A stretch of DNA of 64,000 nucleotides from contig NZ_JAQZAN010000005.1 of assembly GCF_028737255.1 (NCBI RefSeq), forward strand, positions 1-64,000. The letters run 5' to 3'. Shown here one piece after another: positions 7,254 to 16,267 of the stretch. The notes beneath the pieces were generated by a model. It worked only from the letters and a program-made list of their open reading frames with translations, searched no databases and was not told the origin of the DNA. A program made the position numbers and the translations under genes. Position 1 is the first letter of the stretch. Each line of letters opens with the position of its first letter. The DNA comes from Actinomycetospora straminea (GTDB lineage: Bacteria; Actinomycetota; Actinomycetes; Mycobacteriales; Pseudonocardiaceae).

Positions 7254-8549
7254 TCACCGGTCGTGCTCGCGGGCCTCCTCCTCGTAGACGTCGGGGACGT
7301 CGTCGTGGTCGAGGTCGACCCGCTCCATCTCGTGGATGCGCCGGTGCACGGCGTTGCGGTAGCGCAGCACGATCGTCGCCAGCAGGGCGGCGAGCAGCGA
7401 CGCCGTCAGCACCCCGATCTTGACGTGGTCGTCGGCCGCGCTGCCCGTGCCGAAGGCCAGCTCGCCGATCAGCAGGGAGACGGTGAACCCGATGCCGGCG
7501 AGCAGGGAGAGGCCGAGCACGTCGGTCCAGGCCAGGTCCTCGGAGAGCTGCGCCCGCGTCACCCGTTGCACGAGCCAGGTCGCGCCGAGGATGCCGACCA
7601 CCTTGCCCACGACCAGGCCCGCGACGATCCCGAGCGTGATGCGGTCGGTGAACGCGGCGCCGAGCCCGCCGCCGATGACCGTCACGCCCGAGGCGAAGAA
7701 CGCGAAGATCGGCACCGCGACGCCGGCCGACAGCGGGCGCCACCGGTGCTCGAAGTGCTCCGCGAGCCCGGGGCCGGGCCCCTCCTTGCGGCGCACCACC
7801 GGCACCGCGAAGCCCAGCAGGACGCCCGCCACCGTGGCGTGCACCCCGGACTCGTGCACGAGGACCCAGGTGAGCACCGCGAGCGGGAGCAGCAGCCACC
7901 ACGACCGGACCCGACGCTGCACCAGCAGCGTGAAGGCCGCCAGCGGCAGGAGCGCGAGCAGCAGCGGGACGAACTGCAGCTGGTCGGTGTAGAAGAACGC
8001 GATGATCGAGATCGCGAGGAGGTCGTCGACGACGGCGAGCGTGAGCAGGAAGGTCCGGAGCGCGTCGGGCAGGCACGAGCCGATGAGCGCGAGCACCGAG
8101 AGGGCGAACGCGATGTCGGTGGCGGTCGGGATGGCCCAGCCCGCGAGGCCCTCCCCGCCGACGTTGATCGCGGTGTAGATGATCGCCGGCGCGATCATGC
8201 CGCCGACCGCGGCGGCCACCGGGAGCAGCGCCCGCGACGGTTCCCGCAGGTCGCCGGCCACGAACTCCCGCTTGAGCTCCAGCCCGGCGACGAAGAAGAA
8301 GATCGCGAGCAGGCCGTCCGCGGCCCACGTCGCGAGGGTCAGGTCGAGGTGCAGCGACGCGGGGCCGATCCGCAGCTCGGAGAGCGTCGTGTAGGCCTCG
8401 CGCCACGGGGAGTTGGCCCAGATGAGCGCCACGGCCGCCGCGGAGACGAGCAGGATGCCGCCGACCGTCTCGCGGCGCAGGACGTCGGCGATGCGCGCGG
8501 TCTCGGCCCACGAGCGGCGGGCGAACAGGCGGGGCGTCGACCGGGCCAC
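7254..8549 (-). CDS. nhaA: Na+/H+ antiporter NhaA
   Basis: 431-residue NhaA-family sodium/proton antiporter of the inner membrane, with about 11-12 hydrophobic helices. Diagnostic blocks are [10 protein letters not shown] near the N-terminus, [40 protein letters not shown] (TDIAFAL, the Asp133 region of the E. coli protein) and [20 protein letters not shown] (the ion-binding DD pair). The cytoplasmic C-terminus is short and charged ([19 protein letters not shown]). The GTG at 8549 is preceded by GGAGG eight bases upstream. It is single and not obviously part of an operon with the ParA gene, which lies 150 bp downstream. Confidence 0.96.
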   Translation of the reverse strand: MARSTPRLFARRSWAETARIADVLRRETVGGILLVSAAAVALIWANSPWREAYTTLSELRIGPASLHLDLTLATWAADGLLAIFFFVAGLELKREFVAGDLREPSRALLPVAAAVGGMIAPAIIYTAINVGGEGLAGWAIPTATDIAFALSVLALIGSCLPDALRTFLLTLAVVDDLLAISIIAFFYTDQLQFVPLLLALLPLAAFTLLVQRRVRSWWLLLPLAVLTWVLVHESGVHATVAGVLLGFAVPVVRRKEGPGPGLAEHFEHRWRPLSAGVAVPIFAFFASGVTVIGGGLGAAFTDRITLGIVAGLVVGKVVGILGATWLVQRVTRAQLSEDLAWTDVLGLSLLAGIGFTVSLLIGELAFGTGSAADDHVKIGVLTASLLAALLATIVLRYRNAVHRRIHEMERVDLDHDDVPDVYEEEAREHDR

Positions 8550-8666
8550 GGGTGATCCTCCGGCGGGCAGGCGTCAGTCACTGCCGACCAGACTTCCCGG
8601 CGCACCAGCCGGAGAGCCTACGTGACGTCGACGGCGGGGTCGCCCCCGTGAGATTCCCGTGACAGA

Positions 8667-10181
8667 TCAGCAGGTCGTGTCCGGGGGCGGGAGGGTGCCC
8701 TCGAGGAGGTAGCGGTTGACCGCGTCGTCGATGCACGGGACGCCGTTGGTGTAGACGGTGTGGCCGTCGCCCCGGTAGGTCAGCAGCACCGAGCCGGGCA
8801 GGCGGTCCCGCAGCGCGACGCTGTTCTGGTACGGCGTGGCCGGGTCGTTGGTCGTGCCGAGGATGAGCATCGGCGGGCCGGTGTACCCCTCGATCGGCGT
8901 CAGCGGCTGCTGCGGCGCCGGCCAGTCCGCACACGTCAGGCCGCTGACCAGCACGTTGCCCGAGAAGTGCGGCGCGCGGGCCTCGGTGGCACGCGCCGCG
9001 GCGAACACCTGCTCGTCCTCGGTGGGCCAGGCGTTGTCGAGGCAGGTCACGGCGTTGTAGGTGTCGGAGTTGCTGCTCCGGAAGTAGGCGGTCGCGAGCG
9101 CGCGCATCGGGGCGCCGTCCCCGGCGTCGGCGGCGGCGAGGGCCTGGGCGAGCTGCGGCCAGCTCGACGTGCTGTAGAGCGGGTAGACGACGCCGATCTC
9201 GAGCAGCCCCGCCGACAGCGGGCTCGTGCCGGCCACGGGCAGCGGGTTCGCGGTGACCCGCGCGCGCACGCGGTCGAGGGTGCCGATGGGGTCGGCGCGC
9301 ACCGGGCAGACCGGGTCGACGCGGCACGCGGCGTCGAACTGGCGCAGCGTGTTCTCGAAGCTCTCGGCCTGCGCGGAGTCCAGGCCGGGCTTGCTGACGT
9401 CGACGACGCCGTCGAGCACGATCGAGCGCAGGCGCGTCGGGTAGAGCTGGGCGTAGGCCTGGCCGATCGAGGTCCCGTACGAGAAGCCCAGGTAGTCGAT
9501 CCGCTCCTCGCCCAGCGCCTCGCGGATGCGGTCCATGTCGCGGGCGACGTTGCGCGTGCCGAGGTGGGGCAGCAGGTCGGGGTAGCGCTGGCCGCAGGCG
9601 AGGTCGTAGCGGTCGACGGCGTCGTTGGTGGCCGCCTCATCGGCGGGGTCGCCGGGGTCGGGGTCGCCGCGGTACGGGGTGTCGGGCCCCAGCGGGCACT
9701 GCAGGCCCGCGCTGTCGCCGACCCCGCGCGGGTCGAAGCCGATGACGTCGAAGCGGTCGGTGATCTCCGGCGGCAGCACGCCGGCCTGGACGAGCTCGAT
9801 GCCCGACCCGCCGGGGCCGCCCGGGTTGACGAGCAGCACGCCCACCCGGGCGGCCGGGTTCGTGGCCGGCCGCCGGGCGATGGCGACCGGCAGGGTCGGC
9901 CCGGCGGGGTTCGCGTAGTCGACCGGGACCGGCACCGACGCGCACTCGAGCCCGCCGCGACAGGGCGTGAAGCGGGGCCCGCCGGGCGGACCGGGAGGGG
10001 CCGGGGCGGCGACGGGTGCCGACGAGGACAGCGGGATCGGGGGCACGCCGGGCTCGGGGCCCCGCGCGCACCCGCAGAGGGCGAGTGCCGCGGTCGTGAG
10101 GGCGGCGGCGGCGACGAGCAGGCGGCGGGCGGACCGGCGCCCGGTCACGCGCCGGGCCGACCGGACGTGCTCCTGCGCCAT
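8667..10181 (-). CDS. Secreted alpha/beta-hydrolase lipoprotein, tripeptidyl-aminopeptidase-like
   Basis: 504 residues. A twin-Arg-rich start, hydrophobic segment LLVAAAALTTAALALCGCAR and a possible lipobox (LCGC) indicate export and lipid anchoring. The hydrolase domain shows GVLLVNPGGPGGSGIELVQ (oxyanion region), FDVIGFDPRGVGDSAGLQC, the nucleophile in YLGFSYGTSIGQAYAQLYP, ILGTTNDPATPYQNSV (acid) and YRGDGHTVYTNGVPC (histidine), with a C-terminal TAP-like extension. Relatives are Streptomyces tripeptidyl aminopeptidases and mycobacterial Hip1/CaeA-type enzymes. The ATG at 10181 is preferred to the GTG at 10187 because GGGAG is then correctly spaced. The peptide or ester substrate cannot be told from the sequence. 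Confidence 0.9.
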   Translation of the reverse strand: MAQEHVRSARRVTGRRSARRLLVAAAALTTAALALCGCARGPEPGVPPIPLSSSAPVAAPAPPGPPGGPRFTPCRGGLECASVPVPVDYANPAGPTLPVAIARRPATNPAARVGVLLVNPGGPGGSGIELVQAGVLPPEITDRFDVIGFDPRGVGDSAGLQCPLGPDTPYRGDPDPGDPADEAATNDAVDRYDLACGQRYPDLLPHLGTRNVARDMDRIREALGEERIDYLGFSYGTSIGQAYAQLYPTRLRSIVLDGVVDVSKPGLDSAQAESFENTLRQFDAACRVDPVCPVRADPIGTLDRVRARVTANPLPVAGTSPLSAGLLEIGVVYPLYSTSSWPQLAQALAAADAGDGAPMRALATAYFRSSNSDTYNAVTCLDNAWPTEDEQVFAAARATEARAPHFSGNVLVSGLTCADWPAPQQPLTPIEGYTGPPMLILGTTNDPATPYQNSVALRDRLPGSVLLTYRGDGHTVYTNGVPCIDDAVNRYLLEGTLPPPDTTC

Positions 10182-10361
10182 GTGCACTCCCGCCGTCCCG
10201 CTCGAGCTCCCGGGCGCCCGCGTGCGCCGGGCGGCCCATCATGCCCGCCCGGTCGTCGCACCCACGCGGGGCTCCGGACCGCGACCGCCGTCACCCTGCG
10301 TCGACCCGGGTTCCCCCACCCCGGCGGGTTTGCCCGGCCCGTCACCGTCGACCCCCGAGGC

Positions 10362-10859
10362 ATGGAGGGTCGGCCGGGCACCGAGGCACGCCGTGTCGTG
10401 CACGAGGTCGTGCACGCGGTCGCCCACTCCGCGGTGCGCGTCGAGGACCTCCGCGCCCTGCGCACCGAGCTCGTCGCCTGGGTGCGCGCGACCGCCGGGC
10501 TGCCCGACGCCGAGGCGCTGGACGAGCGCCTCGAGGACCGGCTGCAGGACATCGCCACGGCGTTCTACGAGGCCCTGGCCAACGTCGTCGACCACGCCTA
10601 CCCCGAGGGCGCGGGACCCGTGGACGTCACCGCCCGCCTCGCCGCGGCGGGCGGTCCGGAGCAGCCGTGGCTCGAGATCGTCGTGGCCGACCACGGCGGC
10701 TGGCGGCCGGCGCCCCCGGACCCCGGGCACCGCGGCCGGGGCCTGCTGCTGGTCTCGCGGCTCACCGACGGGCACGAGGTGCGCCCGGTCGAGGACGGCA
10801 CCCGCCTGCGGCTCTGGTGGCACCGGCCACCCGGAGCTGACTACCGTCGTGGTGCATGA
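10362..10859 (+). CDS. RsbW-like anti-sigma regulatory factor (HATPase_c)
   Basis: 165-residue stand-alone GHKL ATPase domain: TAFYEALANVVDHAYPEGAG (N box), IVVADHGGWRPAPPDPGHRG (G1 box) and RGLLLVSRLTDGHEVRP (G2 region). Actinobacteria carry many such RsbW/SpoIIAB-type serine kinases or anti-sigma factors; no sigma factor or anti-anti-sigma gene is next to it, so the partner is unknown. The ATG at 10362 has GAGG five bases before it. The 3' end overlaps the PASTA gene by ATGA. Confidence 0.87.
   Translation: MEGRPGTEARRVVHEVVHAVAHSAVRVEDLRALRTELVAWVRATAGLPDAEALDERLEDRLQDIATAFYEALANVVDHAYPEGAGPVDVTARLAAAGGPEQPWLEIVVADHGGWRPAPPDPGHRGRGLLLVSRLTDGHEVRPVEDGTRLRLWWHRPPGADYRRGA
10842..10847 (+). 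promoter_or_regulatory. -10 element TACCGT for a leaderless PASTA message
   Basis: TACCGT ends 8 nt before the ATG at 10856, the spacing expected when transcription begins at the start codon. It lies inside the 3' end of the ATPase gene and would be an internal promoter. Confidence 0.4.
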
Positions 10860-11143
10860 GGACACCCGAGCTGGTGCTCGTGCCCGCGCTGGTCGGGCTG
10901 CCCGCGGCCCAGGCGCACGAGGTCGCCATGACGGCCCGGGTGGTGGCCGTCGACCCCGACCCCGACACGCCGCCCACGGTCGAGGGCACGGTGACGGCCC
11001 AGCAGCCCGAGCCGGGCACGCGGGTGCCCGCCGGCGAGGCCGTGACGATCTGGGTGGAGCCCGACTCCGGCGGCGGGGGTGGCGGCGGGAACATGCCGCG
11101 CGTGGAGCCCGACAAGCCGCTCGACGGCGCCGGCGCCAACTAG
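10856..11143 (+). CDS. Small PASTA-domain protein
   Basis: 95 residues. The central part is one PASTA repeat: VPALVGLPAAQAHEVAMTAR followed by TVTAQQPEPGTRVPAGEAV and TIWVEPD, then a Gly run (GGGGGGG) and a short polar tail. PASTA domains bind muropeptides or beta-lactams when fused to penicillin-binding proteins or kinases. This one has no signal peptide or membrane helix, so it is probably cytoplasmic and its ligand unknown. It starts inside the stop of the ATPase gene (ATGA). Confidence 0.82.
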   Translation: MRTPELVLVPALVGLPAAQAHEVAMTARVVAVDPDPDTPPTVEGTVTAQQPEPGTRVPAGEAVTIWVEPDSGGGGGGGNMPRVEPDKPLDGAGAN

Positions 11144-11289
11144 GACGGCTCCGGGGATCGTCGGGTCGGGGGTCCGACGACCCCCGGAGCCGACCGGGGT
11201 GTCGTCCGCGGACCGGGCCGCGTTACGCGTGTGCGCGCAGGACGATCGGGAACACCCGGCGGACGCCAGCGACCCGGAGGTGTCCGTCC

Positions 11290-12258
11290 GTGAAGATCGG
11301 TTACAAGCTGATCGCCGAGGCCTACTCGCCCACCGAGATGGTGCGCCAGTGCGTGCGCGCCGAGGAGGCCGGCTTCGACTTCGTCGAGATCTCGGACCAC
11401 TTCCACCCGTGGGTCTCCGAGCAGCAGCACTCCGGGTTCGCGTGGTCGATGCTCGCGGCGATGGCCGCGAGGACCGAGCGGATCGAGCTGGCCACCGGCG
11501 TGACCTGCCCCTTCATCCGCTACCACCCGGCGATCATCGCCCAGGCGGCGGCGACCACCCAGCTGCTCTCCGACGGGCGCTTCACCCTCGGTGTCGGCTC
11601 GGGCGAGCGGCTCAGCGAGCACGTCGTGGGGCGCGGCTGGCCGAGCGTCAGCGTGCGCCACCAGATGTTCCGCGAGTCGCTGGAGATCATCCGGCTGCTG
11701 TGGCAGGGCGGCTACCAGAGCTACGAGGGCAAGCACCTCACGCTCGAGGACGCGCAGGTGTTCGACCTGCCCGAGACGCTGCCGAAGATCATCGTCGCCA
11801 CCGGCGGGCCGCAGGCGTCGAAGCTCGCCGCCGAGCTCGGCGACGGCATCTTCACCACCGAGCCGCGGGCCGACCTCGTCCAGGCGTTCACCGACGCCGG
11901 CGGCGACGGTCCCCGCTACACCGAGGTGCCCCTGGCCTTCGGCGCGACCGAGGACGAGGCCGCCGAGGAGGCGCGCCGGCTGTTCCGGTTCGGGATCACC
12001 GGCTGGAAGGTCCAGGCCGAGCTGCCCAACCCCGTCAACTTCGACGCGGCGACGGCCACGATCACCGCCGACCACATGCGCGAGGCCTTCGCCTGCGGCC
12101 CGGACACCGACAAGCAGCTGTCGGTGGCCCAGCAGTTCGTCGACGGCGGCTACGACCACCTCGCGCTCATCAACGCCGGCACGGACGTCGACGGGTTCTT
12201 CGACCACTTCGCGAAGGAGCTCGCCGAGCCGCTGCGGGCGCTGCGTCCCTCCTCCTGA
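11290..12258 (+). CDS. F420-dependent LLM-class oxidoreductase (Fgd-like subfamily)
   Basis: 322-residue luciferase-like TIM barrel. It begins VKIGYKLIAEAYSPTEMVRQ and has AEEAGFDFVEISDHFHPWVS, TERIELATGVTCPFIRYHPA, LLSDGRFTLGVGSGERLSEH and RESLEIIRLLWQGGYQSYEG, all typical of coenzyme-F420-dependent hydride-transfer enzymes close to F420-dependent glucose-6-phosphate dehydrogenase and related TIGR03557-type proteins. The SDHFHPW motif contributes the catalytic His region. The substrate is not predictable; many family members act on sugars, alcohols or xenobiotics. The GTG at 11290 has CGGAGG ten bases upstream and matches the family start. Confidence 0.9.
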   Translation: MKIGYKLIAEAYSPTEMVRQCVRAEEAGFDFVEISDHFHPWVSEQQHSGFAWSMLAAMAARTERIELATGVTCPFIRYHPAIIAQAAATTQLLSDGRFTLGVGSGERLSEHVVGRGWPSVSVRHQMFRESLEIIRLLWQGGYQSYEGKHLTLEDAQVFDLPETLPKIIVATGGPQASKLAAELGDGIFTTEPRADLVQAFTDAGGDGPRYTEVPLAFGATEDEAAEEARRLFRFGITGWKVQAELPNPVNFDAATATITADHMREAFACGPDTDKQLSVAQQFVDGGYDHLALINAGTDVDGFFDHFAKELAEPLRALRPSS

Positions 12259-12312
12259 CGTCGGTCGTACCCTCGGTACGGGCCGTGCGGCGCGGCCCGA
12301 GGGAGGAGAACG

Positions 12313-13932
12313 ATGACCGCGGTACCGGTGGAGGCCACGTCGGAGGGGCCGGCGCACGACCCCGGGACGCAGGCTCGCCGCCGGCGCACGTTCGCGGTCA
12401 TCAGCCACCCCGACGCGGGCAAGTCCACGCTCACCGAGGCGCTCGCCCTGCACGCCGAGGTCATCTCGGCGGCGGGCGCGGTGCACGGCAAGGGCGGGCG
12501 CAAGGGCGTCACGTCCGACTGGATGGACATGGAGCGCGAGCGGGGCATCTCCGTGACCTCCGCGGTGCTCCAGTTCGCCTACCGCGACCAGGTCATCAAC
12601 CTGCTCGACACCCCCGGTCACGGCGACTTCTCCGAGGACACCTACCGCGTGCTCGCCGCCGTCGACGCCGCGGTGATGCTGCTCGACGCCGCCAAGGGCC
12701 TCGAGCCGCAGACCCTCAAGCTCTTCGACGTCTGCCGGGACCGCGGCGTGCCGGTGCTGACGTTCGTCAACAAGTGGGACCGGCCGGGCCGCGAGCCGCT
12801 CGAGCTGCTCGACGAGGTGGAGCAGACGATCGGGCTGCGCCCCATGCCGATCACGTGGCCGGTCGGGATCGCGGGCGACCTGCGCGGGCTCGTCGAGCGC
12901 GCCGACGGCACGATGCACCGCTTCACCCGCAGCGCCCACGGCGCGTCCAAGGCGGCCTCGGAGGTGCTCGACGCCGACCGCGCGGCCGCCGAGGAGGGCC
13001 CGGACTGGGAGCGCGCCACGGAGGAGCTGGCGCTGCTCGACGAGATCGGCGCGGGCTTCGACGACGAAGCCTTCCACGCCGGCACGGCGACCCCGGTGAT
13101 GTTCGGGTCGGCGCTGTCGAACATCGGCGTGGCGCGCCTGCTCGACGCGCTCGTCGAGCTCGCACCGCCGCCGGGACCGCGCCCCGACGCCAAGGGCGAG
13201 GCGCGGCCGGTCGACGCCCCGTTCTCCGGGCTGGTGTTCAAGGTGCAGGCCTCGATGGACAAGTCGCACCGCGACCGCGTCGCGTTCGTGCGGATCTGTT
13301 CGGGGCGCTTCGAGCGCGGCATGGTGCTCACCCACGACGCCACCGGCCGCCCGTTCGCCACCAAGTACGCGCAGGCGATGTTCGGGCGCGACCGGTCGAC
13401 GATCGAGGAGGCGTTCCCCGGCGACATCGTCGGGCTGGTCAACGCCACCGCCCTGCGGCCCGGCGACACGCTGTGGGCCGAGGACCCGGTCACGTTCCCG
13501 ACGATCCCGAGCTTCGCCCCCGAGCACTTCGCGGTGTGCCGGGTCGCGGACATGTCCAAGACCAAGCAGTTCCGCAAGGGGATCGACCAGCTCGACTCCG
13601 AGGGCGTCATCCAGGTGCTGTCCTCGGACCTGCGCGGCGACCAGGCGCCCGTGCTCGCGGCGGTCGGCCCGCTGCAGTTCGAGGTCGTGTCGGCCCGGCT
13701 CGCCGACGAGTTCGGCGCGCCCGTGAAGCTCGACCGCCTCGACTACCAGCTCGCGCGCGCCACCGACGCGGCCGGCGCGGAGGCGCTCAGGGGAGCGGTC
13801 GGCATCGAGGTGCTCACGCGGCGCCTCGACGGGCAGATGCTCGCGCTGTTCCCGCACAAGTGGCGCCTGCAGGCCGTGGCGCAGAACAACCCGGACCTGC
13901 TGCTGGCGCCGCTGGTGGCGGACGCGCTCTAG
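12313..13932 (+). CDS. prfC: Peptide chain release factor 3
   Basis: 539-residue translational GTPase that recycles RF1/RF2 from the ribosome after peptide release. GTP-binding motifs are clear: FAVISHPDAGKSTLTEAL (G1), GISVTSAVLQF (switch I), NLLDTPGHGDFSEDTYRVLA (G3) and TFVNKWDRPGREPL (G4). The length and the C-terminal DYQLARATDAAGAEALRG segment fit RF3 rather than EF-G. The ATG at 12313 follows a strong GAGGGAGGAG. The 3' end stops one base before the convergent gene. Confidence 0.96.
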   Translation: MTAVPVEATSEGPAHDPGTQARRRRTFAVISHPDAGKSTLTEALALHAEVISAAGAVHGKGGRKGVTSDWMDMERERGISVTSAVLQFAYRDQVINLLDTPGHGDFSEDTYRVLAAVDAAVMLLDAAKGLEPQTLKLFDVCRDRGVPVLTFVNKWDRPGREPLELLDEVEQTIGLRPMPITWPVGIAGDLRGLVERADGTMHRFTRSAHGASKAASEVLDADRAAAEEGPDWERATEELALLDEIGAGFDDEAFHAGTATPVMFGSALSNIGVARLLDALVELAPPPGPRPDAKGEARPVDAPFSGLVFKVQASMDKSHRDRVAFVRICSGRFERGMVLTHDATGRPFATKYAQAMFGRDRSTIEEAFPGDIVGLVNATALRPGDTLWAEDPVTFPTIPSFAPEHFAVCRVADMSKTKQFRKGIDQLDSEGVIQVLSSDLRGDQAPVLAAVGPLQFEVVSARLADEFGAPVKLDRLDYQLARATDAAGAEALRGAVGIEVLTRRLDGQMLALFPHKWRLQAVAQNNPDLLLAPLVADAL

Positions 13933-13933
13933 A

Positions 13934-14311
13934 TCAGGCGGGCAGGCGCCGCGGCGGCAGCGCCTCGTTGATGGTCCTGCTGGTGGCCTCGGGGTCGGGG
14001 ACCTCGACGACGATGCGGTGGTACGGGTCGCCGCGCAGGTAGATCGCCAGCAGGCTCTGCGCGCTCCGGACCATCCACAGCTGGCGCCGCTCGCCCACAC
14101 CGTACGAGCCGGCGCGCAGCACCTTCGGCACGCTCACCCCGGGCAGGTGGACGCGCGGGCTCGCCGAGACCGCGTCACGCCGGGCCATGGGGCGGGCCAG
14201 CAGCACGCGGCTCAGCGGCAGGTAGACCCCACGCCGGCACGCCCAGACGCGGTCGGTGCCGGTGAAGCGCACGACGACCCCGTCGGCGGTGATGCGGATC
14301 TGGACCGCCAT
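13934..14311 (-). CDS. Conserved hypothetical protein, 125 aa
   Basis: Unrecognised small soluble protein. It begins MAVQIRITADGVVVRFTGTD and has RVWACRRGVYLPLSRVLLA and ERRQLWMVRSAQSLLAIYLR, ending with Pro/Arg-rich residues. Its alternating hydrophobic/charged strands suggest a beta-rich fold of the PH-like kind found in actinobacterial regulatory proteins, but that is only an impression. It is convergent with prfC, with no space for a separate terminator between the two stops. Confidence 0.75.
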   Translation of the reverse strand: MAVQIRITADGVVVRFTGTDRVWACRRGVYLPLSRVLLARPMARRDAVSASPRVHLPGVSVPKVLRAGSYGVGERRQLWMVRSAQSLLAIYLRGDPYHRIVVEVPDPEATSRTINEALPPRRLPA

Positions 14312-14396
14312 GTCTCACCCGCCCCGCGCGGACGTGCCGGACGGGCGAACCGGCGGACGGGGGCCGGGAGCCGGGCGGGGTCCCGTCACCATCGCG

Positions 14397-14795
14397 TCAC
14401 GCCAGCCGGTCGTTCTTCGCCGAGGCCTCCTCGTAGGCGCGCTCCGTCGCCCGCTGGGCGTCCGCGAAGCCCTTCTCGACGGCCTGCGTGCCGTCGGAGT
14501 GCGCGTCGCGCACGGCCTGCTCGGCGTCGCGCGCGGCCTGCGCCAGCGCCCGCTCGGCCTCGGCGGCCGCGTCGGCGACCGAGGCGGACCCACCGGCGGC
14601 ACCGGATCCGCCCTCGCCCGGCGTGGCGGCGGGCGCACCCGCGCCCGGACCGGGCATGCTGAGCCCGTCGGTGAGGGCGTCGCCGGCAGCACTCCCCGCA
14701 CTCCCCGAGTCGTCGGGACGGCGGTGCTGGGCCGACCGGTCCCCGGTCGGCTCGTCGGACCCGACGGGACGGTCGACGTCGTCGGCTGCGCTCAC
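14397..14795 (-). CDS. Hypothetical protein with Ala-rich coiled-coil tail
   Basis: 132 residues. The first about 75 are low complexity (Asp/Gly/Ser/Pro/Ala). The last about 55 form one long charged Ala-rich helix, EAERALAQAARDAEQAVRDA followed by EKGFADAQRATERAYEEA, likely a coiled coil. The GTG at 14795 has GGAGG eight bases before it. No family recognised; codon usage and third-position GC look like a real gene. Confidence 0.65.
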   Translation of the reverse strand: MSAADDVDRPVGSDEPTGDRSAQHRRPDDSGSAGSAAGDALTDGLSMPGPGAGAPAATPGEGGSGAAGGSASVADAAAEAERALAQAARDAEQAVRDAHSDGTQAVEKGFADAQRATERAYEEASAKNDRLA

Positions 14796-15130
14796 GGGCA
14801 CGACCTCCGGACTCTCGGCACGGAAGGCCGCGCGCCGGCCCGCGCAGGGCACGGCACCAACCCCCCGATCGGCTTCGGTGCGGCGACAGCATGGCAGGCG
14901 AGGACCCGTTCGGCCCCGGCACCCTCCCCGCCGGCGCCGTCGCGCAGCCACGACCGGCAGGCCCCTGAGCTGAGCGGACGTGCCCAGCCCCCCGGACGGA
15001 GGAACCCCCGGCCGGGTGACGGGTGATCACGCCCGACGGCAGAGCGCGGCGCCCCGTGCCGCGATGACACGATGGCGTGGAGACCGCGCACGACGGGTGC
15101 CGGCGGCGCAGCGAGACGGACGGACGGCGC
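14796..15130. other. Divergent intergenic region, 335 bp
   Basis: Separates the leftward coiled-coil gene from the rightward kinase/PP2C/FHA operon and must contain both promoters. I see no confident -35/-10 pair, hairpin or repeat. If the kinase starts at the GTG 15077 rather than ATG 15131 the gap is 54 bp shorter. Confidence 0.5.
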
Positions 15131-16267
15131 ATGGGCGGACCCGGCCCGGGGACCAACGGTTCCCCGGTCCCCGAGCAGGCGCGGTTCTGCGCGCGCTGCG
15201 ACGGGCCCGTCGGTCGGGGTCGCGGCGGGCGCCCGGGACCCGAGCGCGGCACCTGCCCGTGGTGCGGCGCCGCGTACGACGTCCGCCCGGATCTCGCGGT
15301 CGACGCCGAGGTGACGGGCGGCGCGGGCGAGCGCTACCGGGTCCGCGCCCCGCTGGCCCGCGGTGCGCGCGGCTGGTCGTACACGGCGACGCGGACCTCC
15401 GACGGCGCGCTGGTCGTGCTCGGGCGGCTCGAGGGCCCGGACGGCCCGGCGGCGGGCGCGCTGGCCGTCGAGGAGACCGAGGTCCTCCTGGCCCTCGACG
15501 TGCCGGGGCTCGTGCGCGCCCGCGACGTGGTGCGCGCCGACGGCCGCGACGGGCCGGTGCGCCTGCTCGTGCTCGACCACGTGCCCGGCGAGCCGCTGTC
15601 CGCGCACCGGCCGTGCCCGCCCGCCGAGGCCCTCGACGCCGTGCTGGGCGCGGTGGGCCCGATCGCCGCGCTGCACCGGCACGGCCTGCTGCACGCCGAC
15701 CTCAACCCCAGCAACCTGCTGCGCGGGCCCGGGGGCATCACGGTGCTCGACCTGGGCAGCGTGCGCCGCGTCGAGGACCGCCACAGCGACGTCTGGGCCA
15801 CCACCGGCTTCGTCGCCCCCGAGATCCACCCCGGCGGCCCGGGGCCGTCGGTGGCCTCCGAGGTCTTCGCGCTGGGGCGGACGGTCGCCGTGCTGGTCGC
15901 GGAGTTCGACCACCTGCGCCACCACGCCCTGCGCCTGCCCGATCCGGCCGCGCACCCCGTGCTGCGCGACGACCCCGGCCTCGTCGCCCTGCTCGCCCGC
16001 GCCACCGACGTCGACCCCGCCCGCCGTCACCGCAGCGTGGAGGCGTTCGCGGAGGAGGCGCGCCGGGTCCGGGCGGGGTACGACGGACCCGACACGACGG
16101 ACACGGCCGGCACCGACCGCTACACCGCCCGTCCGGGCGACTGCGGCGTGGGGGTCGGCGTCGGAGCCGGTGCGGACCCGGAGGATGGACCCACCCGACG
16201 TGGCGGGAGCCGTCCGGTCGGCGCCGCCCGCGACACCCGCGACGCCCGAGGAGCAGCGATCCCGTGA
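15131..16267 (+). CDS. PknG-like protein kinase homologue, probable pseudokinase
   Basis: 378 residues from ATG 15131 (in-frame GTG at 15077 possible). The N-terminus has a rubredoxin-like zinc knuckle, FCARCDGP then CPWCGAAYD. A kinase-like domain follows: YRVRAPLARGARGWSYTATR, RLLVLDHVPGEPLSAH, LHRHGLLHADLNPSNLL, ITVLDLGSVRRVEDR and WATTGFVAPEIHPGG, closely patterned on mycobacterial PknG (NDLKPENI, IDLGAVSRI, GTPGFQAPEI). The HxD and DLG aspartates are kept, but the beta-3 strand reads DGALVVLGRL where PknG has VVLKGL, so the ATP-binding lysine appears missing. There is no TPR domain and the C-terminal 60 residues are low complexity. It is coupled to the PP2C gene, whose ATG overlaps its stop. 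Confidence 0.85.
   Translation: MGGPGPGTNGSPVPEQARFCARCDGPVGRGRGGRPGPERGTCPWCGAAYDVRPDLAVDAEVTGGAGERYRVRAPLARGARGWSYTATRTSDGALVVLGRLEGPDGPAAGALAVEETEVLLALDVPGLVRARDVVRADGRDGPVRLLVLDHVPGEPLSAHRPCPPAEALDAVLGAVGPIAALHRHGLLHADLNPSNLLRGPGGITVLDLGSVRRVEDRHSDVWATTGFVAPEIHPGGPGPSVASEVFALGRTVAVLVAEFDHLRHHALRLPDPAAHPVLRDDPGLVALLARATDVDPARRHRSVEAFAEEARRVRAGYDGPDTTDTAGTDRYTARPGDCGVGVGVGAGADPEDGPTRRGGSRPVGAARDTRDARGAAIP

Noticed and set aside
15131-16267. Full PknG orthologue
   Set aside because: The zinc knuckle and kinase core fit, but the ATP lysine and the TPR domain are absent and there is no glnX/glnH neighbour.
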